Shown here: positions 57,421 to 64,000 of the stretch, piece by piece
How the letters are laid out: the number at the start of each line of letters is the position of its first letter
How positions within the stretch are numbered: position 1 is the first letter of the stretch
Origin: Azospirillum sp. B510
GTDB lineage: Bacteria > Pseudomonadota > Alphaproteobacteria > Azospirillales > Azospirillaceae
DNA: 64,000 bases
NCBI RefSeq assembly: GCF_000010725.1
Contig: NC_013857.1
Coordinates: 248,001-312,000 of the forward strand
Direction: 5' to 3'
Position numbers and translations under genes: made by a program
Notes under the pieces: generated by a model
What the model was told of the DNA's origin: nothing
Database searches by the model: none
Seen by the model: only the letters and a program-made list of their open reading frames with translations

Positions 57421-58578
57421 ATGACCGACCGTCCCCACCGTCCTGAAACCATCGCCGCCGGCGCCCTGGGCTTCGAGGACGCGGCCAGCGGCGCGGTCAT
57501 CCCGCCGATCCACCCATCCACCACCTATGTCCGCGATCCCGACAACGGCTATGGCCGCGGCCGGGTCTATGCCCGCGCCGACAATCCCACCTTCGACACG
57601 CCGGCGCGGACGATCACCGAACTTGAAAAGGGCGTCGACACCCTGCTGTTCGCCTCCGGCATGGCGGCGGCGACCGCGGTGTTCCAGGCGCTGGATCCGG
57701 GCGACCACGTGCTGGTGCCCGACGTGATGTATTGGGCCTTCCGCAACTGGGTCCATGGCCCCGCCACCCGCTGGGGGCTGAAGGTCGAGGGTGTCGACAC
57801 CAGCGACACCGACGCGGTGCGCGCGTCGCTGCGCCCCGGCCAGACGCGGCTGGTCTGGGTGGAGACGCCGGCCAACCCGCTATGGACCGTCACCGACATC
57901 GCCGCCGTCGCCGAATTGGCGCATGAGGCGGGAGCCTGGCTGGCCGTGGACAGCACGGTCGCCACCCCGGTGCTGACCCGTCCGCTGGAACTGGGCGCCG
58001 ACATCGTGATGCATTCGGCGACCAAATACCTGAACGGTCATTCCGATGTCGTCGCCGGCACCCTGACCGCCGCCCGCAAGGATGAATTCTGGGGCCGCAT
58101 CAAGGCGGTGCAGTCCCAGCAGGGCGGCATCCTCGGCAGTTTCGAGGCATGGCTGCTGCAACGCGGCCTGCGCACCCTGTTCGCCCGAGTCCGCTGGCAG
58201 AGTGCCGCCGCCATGACTCTGGCGGAGCGGCTGGCGGCCCACCCGCTGGTGTCGGAGGTGCTCTATCCCGGCCTTGCCAGCTTCCCCGGCCACGGCATCG
58301 CGTCGCGGCAGATGAGCGGCGGCTATGGCGGCATGCTGTCCATCCGGGTGACGGGCGGCAGACCGGCCGCCATCGACACCGCCGCCCGCGTCGGCATCTG
58401 GCGCCGCGCCACCTCGCTCGGCGGAGTGGAAAGCCTGATCGAGCATCGCGCCAGCATCGAAGGTCCAACCTCCCCGGTGCCGGGCGACCTGCTGCGCCTG
58501 TCGGTCGGGCTGGAGTCGCCCGAAGATCTTTATGAGGACCTGGATCAGGCGCTGCGCCGCGCCGCGGGACAGGGCTGA
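57421..58578 (+). CDS. Cys/Met-metabolism PLP enzyme (cystathionine beta-lyase / gamma-synthase type)
   Basis: A 385-residue fold type I PLP enzyme of the trans-sulfuration family. The PLP lysine is K202 in HSATKYLNGHSDVVAG. YARADNPTFDT and the glycine-rich LLFASGMAAATAVFQAL are family hallmarks. The C-terminal RATSLGGVESLIEHRA carries the conserved arginine/serine region. The family includes cystathionine lyases, cystathionine gamma-synthase and O-acylhomoserine sulfhydrylases, and sequence alone does not fix the reaction, so no symbol is given. It starts at the ATG at 57421 and appears to be a single-gene unit; the next gene has its own iron-type promoter. Confidence 0.88.
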   Translation: MTDRPHRPETIAAGALGFEDAASGAVIPPIHPSTTYVRDPDNGYGRGRVYARADNPTFDTPARTITELEKGVDTLLFASGMAAATAVFQALDPGDHVLVPDVMYWAFRNWVHGPATRWGLKVEGVDTSDTDAVRASLRPGQTRLVWVETPANPLWTVTDIAAVAELAHEAGAWLAVDSTVATPVLTRPLELGADIVMHSATKYLNGHSDVVAGTLTAARKDEFWGRIKAVQSQQGGILGSFEAWLLQRGLRTLFARVRWQSAAAMTLAERLAAHPLVSEVLYPGLASFPGHGIASRQMSGGYGGMLSIRVTGGRPAAIDTAARVGIWRRATSLGGVESLIEHRASIEGPTSPVPGDLLRLSVGLESPEDLYEDLDQALRRAAGQG

Positions 58579-58646
58579 GAGGCGGGGCATATCGACGCAG
58601 CATTGGCTGCGCAACGCTTTCCGAGTACCCCCAACGCGGTTAGGGC

Positions 58647-58693
58647 TTGACAGTGAGAATGATTCGCGACGTTATTCCCTGAGAATAAGTCGC
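58647..58693 (+). promoter_or_regulatory. Promoter with repeated Fur-like sites upstream of the imelysin gene
   Basis: TTGACA (58647-58652) is a consensus -35 with an A/T-rich -10 near 58670-58676. TGAGAATGATTCGC (58654-58667) lies between them and recurs as TGAGAATAAGTCGC at 58680-58693 (12 of 14 bases the same, 26 bases apart). The AATGATT core is Fur-box-like. Placement over the promoter suggests repression by iron through Fur or a related regulator. This is inference. Confidence 0.55.
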
Positions 58694-58735
58694 ACTTGCT
58701 CTCATAATCGACCACCGACGTTCGAGGAGACCTCC

Positions 58736-60010
58736 ATGTCGAAGCGCGCTGCCGGCTTTGCCGCCGTAGCCGTCGTTGCTCTGCTGCCGTTCGCCGCCCA
58801 GGCGGCGGCCCCGGCCTACAAGGACGTGGCGAAGAATTACGCCGACATCGCACATGCCGCCTATGAGGACGCCACCAACGGCGCCAAGGCGCTGAAGAAG
58901 GCGGTGGACGCCCTGATCGCGAACCCGACCGAGGAGAATCTCACCAAGGCGCGCGACGTCTGGAAGGCCGCCCGCGTGCCCTACATGCAGACGGAAGCCT
59001 TCCGTTTCGGCAATCCGATCGTCGATGAATGGGAAGGCAAGGTGAATGCCTGGCCGCTGGACGAGGGGCTGATCGACTATGTCGATGAAAGCTATGCCGG
59101 CGGCGAGAGCAACCCCTACGCCAAGGCCAACGTGATCGCCAACCCGAAGATCACGGCCGGTGGCAAGACCATCGACGCGACCAAGATCACCAAGGAACTG
59201 CTGGCCGAAAAGCTGCACGAGGCCGGCAAGGTCGAGGCGAACGTCGCCACCGGCTACCATGCCATTGAATTCCTGCTGTGGGGCCAGGATCTGCACGGCA
59301 CCGGTCCGGGGGCGGGCGAGCGCAAGGCCACCGACTACGCCAAGGGCAAGGCCTGCACCAACGACCATTGCGACCGCCGCGCCCAGTATCTGAAGGTCGC
59401 CACCCAGATGCTGGTGGATGATCTGGCCGAGATGACCGCCGACTGGTCCGCCAAGGGCAAGGCCCGCGTCTCCATCGCCAAGGCCCCGGAAAGCGAGGGC
59501 GTCGCCCGCATGCTGACCGGCCTGGGCTCGCTCAGCTATGGCGAACTGGCGGGCGAGCGCATGAAGCTCGGCCTCATGCTGCACGATCCGGAGGAGGAGC
59601 ATGACTGCTTCTCCGACAACACCCACAACTCGCACTATTATGACGAAGTCGGCATGGTGAACGTCTACAACGGCAGCTACAAGCGCACCGACGGCAAGAC
59701 CGTCTCCGGCGCCTCGCTGTCGCAGCTGGTCGCCGCCAAGTCCGCCGATGCCGACGCCGCCGTCAAGGCCGCCATGGCCGACACCATGAAGGCGATGCAG
59801 GCGATCAAGGACACCGCCGACAGCGGCAAGATGGCCTATGACCAGATGATCGGCGCCGACAATCCGGAGGGCAACAAGCTGGTCTCCGACGGCATCGACC
59901 GGCTGGTCGCGCAGAAGAAGGCGCTGGAAGGCGCCGTCGCCGCCCTGGGCGTCTCGGTCGAGGTCAAGGGTTCCGACAGCCTCGACAACCCGTCGAAGGT
60001 CGGCAAGTAA
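58736..60010 (+). CDS. Imelysin-family periplasmic iron-regulated protein (IrpA type)
   Basis: A 424-residue imelysin (M75-like) protein, related to IrpA and to EfeO-type iron-uptake proteins. The signal peptide ends PFAAQAAA (about 1-23). The conserved GxHxxE motif is GYHAIE (G173, H175, E178) within ATGYHAIEFLLWGQD, followed by HGTGPGAGERKATDY. Imelysins bind metal and lie at the outer membrane or in the periplasm. The start at 58736 has CGAGGAGA upstream. It is the first gene of a run with a multicopper oxidase, a di-haem protein and a second imelysin, which points to iron acquisition. Confidence 0.92.
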   Translation: MSKRAAGFAAVAVVALLPFAAQAAAPAYKDVAKNYADIAHAAYEDATNGAKALKKAVDALIANPTEENLTKARDVWKAARVPYMQTEAFRFGNPIVDEWEGKVNAWPLDEGLIDYVDESYAGGESNPYAKANVIANPKITAGGKTIDATKITKELLAEKLHEAGKVEANVATGYHAIEFLLWGQDLHGTGPGAGERKATDYAKGKACTNDHCDRRAQYLKVATQMLVDDLAEMTADWSAKGKARVSIAKAPESEGVARMLTGLGSLSYGELAGERMKLGLMLHDPEEEHDCFSDNTHNSHYYDEVGMVNVYNGSYKRTDGKTVSGASLSQLVAAKSADADAAVKAAMADTMKAMQAIKDTADSGKMAYDQMIGADNPEGNKLVSDGIDRLVAQKKALEGAVAALGVSVEVKGSDSLDNPSKVGK

Positions 60011-60034
60011 GACCGTTCGACAGGCCACAGTCAT

Positions 60035-60130
60035 CCGGCTCCGGTCCCGCGCCCTGCCGCGCATGGCCATTGCCCCCGAGCTTCCCTTCCGGGCCGATCC
60101 GGCGCGGAAGGGCGGCGGGGCCGGAGCCGG
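60035..60130 (+). other. Large nested RNA structure between imelysin and multicopper oxidase genes
   Basis: A 16-base stem (60035-60050 with 60115-60130, one G-U pair) encloses an inner hairpin: CCCTTCC 60084-60090 pairs with GGAAGGG 60106-60112, topped by GCCG-ATC-CGGC. The structure fills most of the 135-base gap and ends 15 bases before the next ATG, which lacks a normal ribosome site. It could be a stabiliser, an attenuator or a translation-control element. No known riboswitch is recognised. Confidence 0.5.
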
Positions 60131-60145
60131 CTCCTTTCCTGCCTT

Positions 60146-61651
60146 ATGTCTTTCCGGACCACCGTCATGCCGCATCACCCCGCCGCCCCGCTGTCCCGCC
60201 GCGTCCTCCTTCAGGCCGGGGGTGCCGCCATCGCGGCGACGGCGCTCGGTGGAACCGGCCTCAGGGCGCCCGATGCCGGCGCGCTGAAACCCGGCCTTGC
60301 CCTCCCGGCGGCCGTCACCGCCCCCGGCGACCTCGTCGAGGTCGAGCTGGTCGCCAAGCAGCGGATGCTGCGCATCTTGCCGGAGCCGGCCGAACCATCG
60401 CCGCTGATCACCTACGCCGACCAGTTCCCCGGCCCGATCATCCGCATGCGCAAGGGCCAGCGGTTGCGCGCCACCCTGGTGAACGGGTTGGACGAGCACA
60501 CCTCGATCCACTGGCACGGCATCCGCCTGCCCAACCTCGAGGACGGCGTCCCCTATCTGACCCAGCCGCCGACCAAGCCGGGCGAGCGCCATGTCTATGA
60601 ATTCACCCCGCCCGATGCCGGGTCCTTCTTCTTCCATCCCCATTGCAACACGGTGGAACTGCTGGGCCGTGGCCTTGCCGGCGTGCTGATCGTCGAGGAG
60701 CCGGACGCGCCGAAATTCGACGCCGACCTCGTCTGTCTGATCAAGGACTGGCAGTTGGACAAGACCGGCAAGTTCGGCGCCTTCATGACCGACCGCGGCG
60801 CCTCGCGCGCCGGCACCTTCGGCAGCGTCTCCACCGTGAACGGCGCCATCGAGCCGGTGTTCGAGGTTCCCGCCAACGGCGACATCCGCGCCCGCCTCTA
60901 CAACATCGACAGCACCCGTGTCGTCGACCTGCGGGTCGAGGGAGCGGATGCCTGGATCATCGCGGTCGACGGCAACCCGTTGCCGCCGCGCCCGCTCGAC
61001 GGCTGGCAGATGGGACCGGCGATGCGCATCGACGTGCTGTTCCGCGCCCCGGCCAAGGCCGGTCAGACTCTGCAGCTGACCAACGTCTATGCGGCGGAAC
61101 CCCGGCCGCTCGCCATTTTCCGCTCCGTCGGCCCCGCCCGGCCGAACAAGCGCTTCAAGCCGCGCGCCCTGCCCGCCGCCGCCATTCCCGAGCCGGACCT
61201 GAAGGACGCGCCGATCATCCCGATGGCCTTTTCCGCCACGGCGGTGGCGCAGAGCTTCGATGCGCCGGTGCTGGCTGGCCTGCCTTATGCCGACGCGCTC
61301 TGCCTGTCGACGAAGACCTTCTGGGCGATCAACCAGCAGAGCTGGCCGGAAGGCGGACATGAGCGTCTGCCGCCGCCGATGGCGACGCTGGAGAAGGGCC
61401 GCAGCTACATCTTCGAACTGGCCAACCTGACGCCGCACCTGCATCCGATCCACATCCACGGCTACACTTTCAAGGTGCTGTCCTCCGACAGCCGCAAGGT
61501 GGTTCCCCACCATGCCGACACGGTGCTGCTGGAACCGAAGGAACGGCTGCGCGTCGCCATCAAGGCCGACAATCCCGGCGACTGGATGTTCCACTGCCAC
61601 ATCATCGAACATCAGGACACCGGCATGATGGGATATATCCGCGTTGCTTAA
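60146..61651 (+). CDS. Multicopper oxidase, Tat-exported
   Basis: A 501-residue periplasmic multicopper oxidase; in this context probably a ferrous-iron or cuprous-ion oxidase. The N-terminus is a twin-arginine signal (SRRVLLQAGGAAIAATALGG). The four copper motifs are present in order: SIHWHGIRLPN, SFFFHPHCN, HLHPIHIHGYTF and MFHCHIIEHQDTGMMGYI. The last shows the type 1 Cys-His set with a Met axial ligand. The start is uncertain: ATG 60146 or ATG 60167, neither with a clear ribosome site. A strong RNA structure precedes it. Its end overlaps the next gene by eight bases. Confidence 0.9.
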   Translation: MSFRTTVMPHHPAAPLSRRVLLQAGGAAIAATALGGTGLRAPDAGALKPGLALPAAVTAPGDLVEVELVAKQRMLRILPEPAEPSPLITYADQFPGPIIRMRKGQRLRATLVNGLDEHTSIHWHGIRLPNLEDGVPYLTQPPTKPGERHVYEFTPPDAGSFFFHPHCNTVELLGRGLAGVLIVEEPDAPKFDADLVCLIKDWQLDKTGKFGAFMTDRGASRAGTFGSVSTVNGAIEPVFEVPANGDIRARLYNIDSTRVVDLRVEGADAWIIAVDGNPLPPRPLDGWQMGPAMRIDVLFRAPAKAGQTLQLTNVYAAEPRPLAIFRSVGPARPNKRFKPRALPAAAIPEPDLKDAPIIPMAFSATAVAQSFDAPVLAGLPYADALCLSTKTFWAINQQSWPEGGHERLPPPMATLEKGRSYIFELANLTPHLHPIHIHGYTFKVLSSDSRKVVPHHADTVLLEPKERLRVAIKADNPGDWMFHCHIIEHQDTGMMGYIRVA

Positions 61652-62912
61652 TCCGCTCCCCGCCACCCTGGCCGCTCTTTTCCTTTTCATCGCCCCCGCC
61701 GCCCAGGCCGCCGACAGCCTCGACAACCGCATCGGCGAGGCGCTGTTCCGCCGCATGTGGGTGGCGGCCCCCACGGCGACCCAGGCGGCCGACGGGCTCG
61801 GCCCCCTCTACAATGCGCGATCCTGCGCGACCTGCCATCCAAGGGGTTTCGGCGGCCGCCCGCCCGATCCGGCGGTGAAGGGGGACCAGGGCGTCGGCTA
61901 TGCGATCAAGCTGAACAACGATCCGGTCTATGGCCGGCAGATCCAGTCCAACGCCATCCTCGGGCAGGTGATCGAGGGCCGTCCCCGCGTCACCTATCGT
62001 GAGGAGACGGTGCGCTTCCCCGATGGCGGGACGGTGCGCCTGCGCCGCCCGACGCCCGTCGTCGAGGATCTCGGCTATGGCCCGTTCGCCGAGGCGACGG
62101 CGATGTCCGCCCGCGTGCCGCCGCGCGTCCACGGCATGGGGCTGCTGGAACGCATCCCGGCGGAGGCCATCGAGGCCGAGGCCGCCCGGCAAGCCGCGGG
62201 CGGCGGTCCCGCCGCCGGCCGGGTCAATCATGTGACGGTCGATGGCGTGCGCCAGATCGGCCGCTTCGGCTGGAAGGCGATGCACCCCACGCTGAACCAC
62301 CAGGATTCGGAAGCCTTCAGCCTGGACATCGGCATGTCGACCCCGGCCTATCCGGAGCCCTGGGGCGACTGCACCCCGGCGCAGACCGCCTGCCGCAGCG
62401 CGCCCCATGGCGATTCCAAGCAGTTCGAAGGGCTGGAGATTCCCAGCACCATCATCGGCCTGATCGACGGCTATCTGCGCGACCTCGCCCCGGACGGCGG
62501 CCTGGAGGCGCCGAAGGACAAGGCCGGCACGGCCCTGTTCGCCGATACCGGTTGCGCCGCCTGCCATCGGCCGTCCTGGCGCACGGCGGAGGATCCGGCG
62601 CAGCCGGCCCTGTCCAACCGCGACATCTTCCCGCACAGCGACATGCTCCTGCATGATCTTGGTCCCGGACTTGGCGACCAGGTGCCGATGGGCGAGGCCA
62701 ACGGGTCGGACTGGCGCACCACGCCACTGTGGGGCCTGAACCGGCTGGCGGCGAAGGACGGCGAGTTGTCGCTCCTGCATGACGGGCGCGCCCGCAGCGT
62801 GACCGAAGCGATCCTGTGGCATGGCGGTGAGGCCCAGCAGGCCAGGGACCGCTTCATGGCGCTGCCGGGGGACGAACGGAAACAACTGGTGCGTTACGTG
62901 CTGGGTTTGTAA
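61644..62912 (+). CDS. Di-haem cytochrome c family protein (DUF1111, thiol oxidoreductase-like)
   Basis: A 422-residue periplasmic protein with two c-type haem motifs, CATCH (near residue 56) and CAACH (near residue 303). The signal peptide ends AQAAD (about 1-23). The pattern LGPLYNARSCATCHPRGFGGRPP, GRFGWKAMHPTLNHQDSEAF and the late DGRARSVTEAILWHGGEA fit DUF1111, distantly related to di-haem peroxidases. Such proteins commonly accompany imelysin genes in iron-uptake clusters. The start is a TTG at 61644 that overlaps the oxidase stop; no earlier in-frame start exists, so translation is coupled. Confidence 0.9.
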   Translation: MLNPLPATLAALFLFIAPAAQAADSLDNRIGEALFRRMWVAAPTATQAADGLGPLYNARSCATCHPRGFGGRPPDPAVKGDQGVGYAIKLNNDPVYGRQIQSNAILGQVIEGRPRVTYREETVRFPDGGTVRLRRPTPVVEDLGYGPFAEATAMSARVPPRVHGMGLLERIPAEAIEAEAARQAAGGGPAAGRVNHVTVDGVRQIGRFGWKAMHPTLNHQDSEAFSLDIGMSTPAYPEPWGDCTPAQTACRSAPHGDSKQFEGLEIPSTIIGLIDGYLRDLAPDGGLEAPKDKAGTALFADTGCAACHRPSWRTAEDPAQPALSNRDIFPHSDMLLHDLGPGLGDQVPMGEANGSDWRTTPLWGLNRLAAKDGELSLLHDGRARSVTEAILWHGGEAQQARDRFMALPGDERKQLVRYVLGL

Positions 62913-62963
62913 AGGAAGGGTGGGGGCTTCGATCCATGCCAGAGGCAGAAGGGATTTGATCGT

Positions 62964-64000
62964 ATGCGACGCCGCATAGTGCTTGGACTGATGTCGGCCG
63001 CCGCCGCCGTGGCGGCCCTGCTGCCCCGCAGCCCGGCCTTCGCCGCCCGCCAGTCGGACAAGGACGCCGCCTTCCTGGGCGGCATGGTCGGCACCCACGC
63101 CCTGCCGCGCTTCGATGCGCTGGTTGCCGCCGCCGCCGCCTATGCCGACACGCTCGACCGTTTCGCCGCCGGCCCCACCCCCGCTGGGCTGGAGGAGGCA
63201 CGCACGGCCCACACCAAGGTCACCGATGGCTGGGCCCGCGTGCAGCATCTGCGGCCGGGGCCGCTGACCATGAATCTGCGTGCTGACCGCATGTCCTTCT
63301 GGCCGGAGCGGCCGGGTGTGGTCCAGCGCCAGATCGGCCAGATCCTGCGCGACCATGATCCGAAGCTGTTGCAGCCGGGCGCTCTCGCCCGCCAAAGCGC
63401 CGCGGTGCAGGGGCTGACCGTGCTGGAGCGGCTGCTGTTCGACGAGGGCGTCACCGCCGACGGCTTCACCGGCAGCGACGCCAAGCAGTACCGCGCCCAG
63501 CTGGCCGCCGCCGCCGCCCGCAACATCCTCGTCATCGCGACCGAAGCCCGTGACGGCTGGAAGGAGCTGGAGGCGCCGCTCGCCACCGGGCGGCCGACCG
63601 CGCTCGGCCAGACCGCATCGGAGGCGGTCAACACGCTCTATGCCTCCGCCATCACCGCCATGCAGGTGGTGATCGACCAGAAGCTGCTGGCCCCGCTCGG
63701 CACCGGCATCGAGGATGCCAAGCCGATGGTGGTGGAGGCGCTGCGCAGCGGCCGGTCGCTGCGCAACATCGTGCTGAACCTGGAAAGCTTGCGCGCCCTG
63801 CTGATGGGCGAACATGGCGGGCCGGGCTTCGTCTCGCTGCTGCCCGCCAATGATGACGGCGCCACCGCCAAACAGGCGATCGACGAGAGCTTCGCCGCCG
63901 CCGTCGGCGCGGTGGAGGCGATCCCCGGCCCGTTGAACAAGGCGGTGACCGACCCCGCCGCCCGCAAGAAGACCGAAGGCGCGCTGCGGCTGGTCAAGGC
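62964..64000 (+). CDS. Second imelysin-family protein (cut by window end)
   Basis: The first 345 residues of a second imelysin-like protein; the frame is open to the window edge. A signal peptide (about 1-27, ending AFAAR) is followed by an imelysin-type helical domain with TAHTKVTDGWARVQHLRPGPL and QGLTVLERLLFDEG. It belongs to the shorter, more divergent imelysin subgroup that follows DUF1111 genes. The ATG at 62964 has an AGAAGGGA ribosome site. With the first imelysin, the multicopper oxidase and the di-haem protein it makes a four-gene periplasmic module. Its end, and any further member of the operon, are outside the window. Confidence 0.87.
   Translation, partial: MRRRIVLGLMSAAAAVAALLPRSPAFAARQSDKDAAFLGGMVGTHALPRFDALVAAAAAYADTLDRFAAGPTPAGLEEARTAHTKVTDGWARVQHLRPGPLTMNLRADRMSFWPERPGVVQRQIGQILRDHDPKLLQPGALARQSAAVQGLTVLERLLFDEGVTADGFTGSDAKQYRAQLAAAAARNILVIATEARDGWKELEAPLATGRPTALGQTASEAVNTLYASAITAMQVVIDQKLLAPLGTGIEDAKPMVVEALRSGRSLRNIVLNLESLRALLMGEHGGPGFVSLLPANDDGATAKQAIDESFAAAVGAVEAIPGPLNKAVTDPAARKKTEGALRLVK

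Noticed and set aside
58640..61774. Minus-strand frame of 1044 residues opposite the imelysin and multicopper oxidase genes
   Set aside because: It runs antisense across two recognised genes and their gap. Length is a GC effect.

Overview
The window is high-GC DNA from an alphaproteobacterium. The gene set suggests Azospirillum or a close Rhodospirillales relative: a nirK/nor denitrification cluster, an ECF11 sigma factor with its ChrR anti-sigma, TRAP-TAXI transport, form II CO-dehydrogenase-like genes, and an ISAs1-type insertion sequence. This assignment is inference from gene content. Nearly all long antisense reading frames are high-GC shadows of the genes listed here.

Region by region. 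1-8565 is anaerobic metabolism: the start of hypF (cut by the window edge), nirK, mog, then norCBQD on the minus strand and norE-norF plus an unlisted 52-residue membrane protein on the plus strand. Palindromic FNR/Nnr-type boxes lie before nirK and between norC and norE. 8647-16155 holds a P-loop kinase-like gene, a kynurenine operon (kynU-kynA-kynB, 4-base overlaps), an aromatic aminotransferase, a YitT-like protein, a YchJ-like protein and an HD-GYP protein. 16161-21124 is a TetR-controlled RND efflux pair. Just after it an FNR/Nnr box identical to the norC/norE box is followed by a strong terminator with no gene between, which looks like an anaerobically induced small RNA. 21297-26360 is an ion antiporter-like protein and a TRAP-TAXI system. 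26708-35528 is a form II CO-dehydrogenase-like cluster (S, L, M subunits, MoxR ATPase, VWA protein, split XdhC-like pair, MoeA/MobA-like fusion).

35485-43098 has a glutamine amidotransferase, a periplasmic 5'-nucleotidase, a tandem pair of unrecognised paralogues, a dual-specificity phosphatase, a second YitT-like protein and a threonine dehydratase. 43099-48911 is a tightly coupled signalling operon: histidine kinase, peptide-type periplasmic binding protein, REC-PAS-GGDEF protein. 49101-50316 is a complete ISAs1-type element with a perfect 10-bp target duplication. 50344-54124 is choline transport (choX, betI, choW, choV) with a BetI-like box upstream of choVW. 54425-55728 is rpoE-chrR. 55787-56716 holds a palindrome, a small GNAT protein and an internally deleted fadB/fadJ remnant. 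57421-64000 has a Cys/Met-metabolism PLP enzyme and then an iron-type cluster: imelysin, multicopper oxidase, di-haem DUF1111 protein and a second imelysin-like protein cut by the window end.

No tRNA, rRNA or CRISPR array was seen. All functions are read from protein motifs and context; no database search was run.
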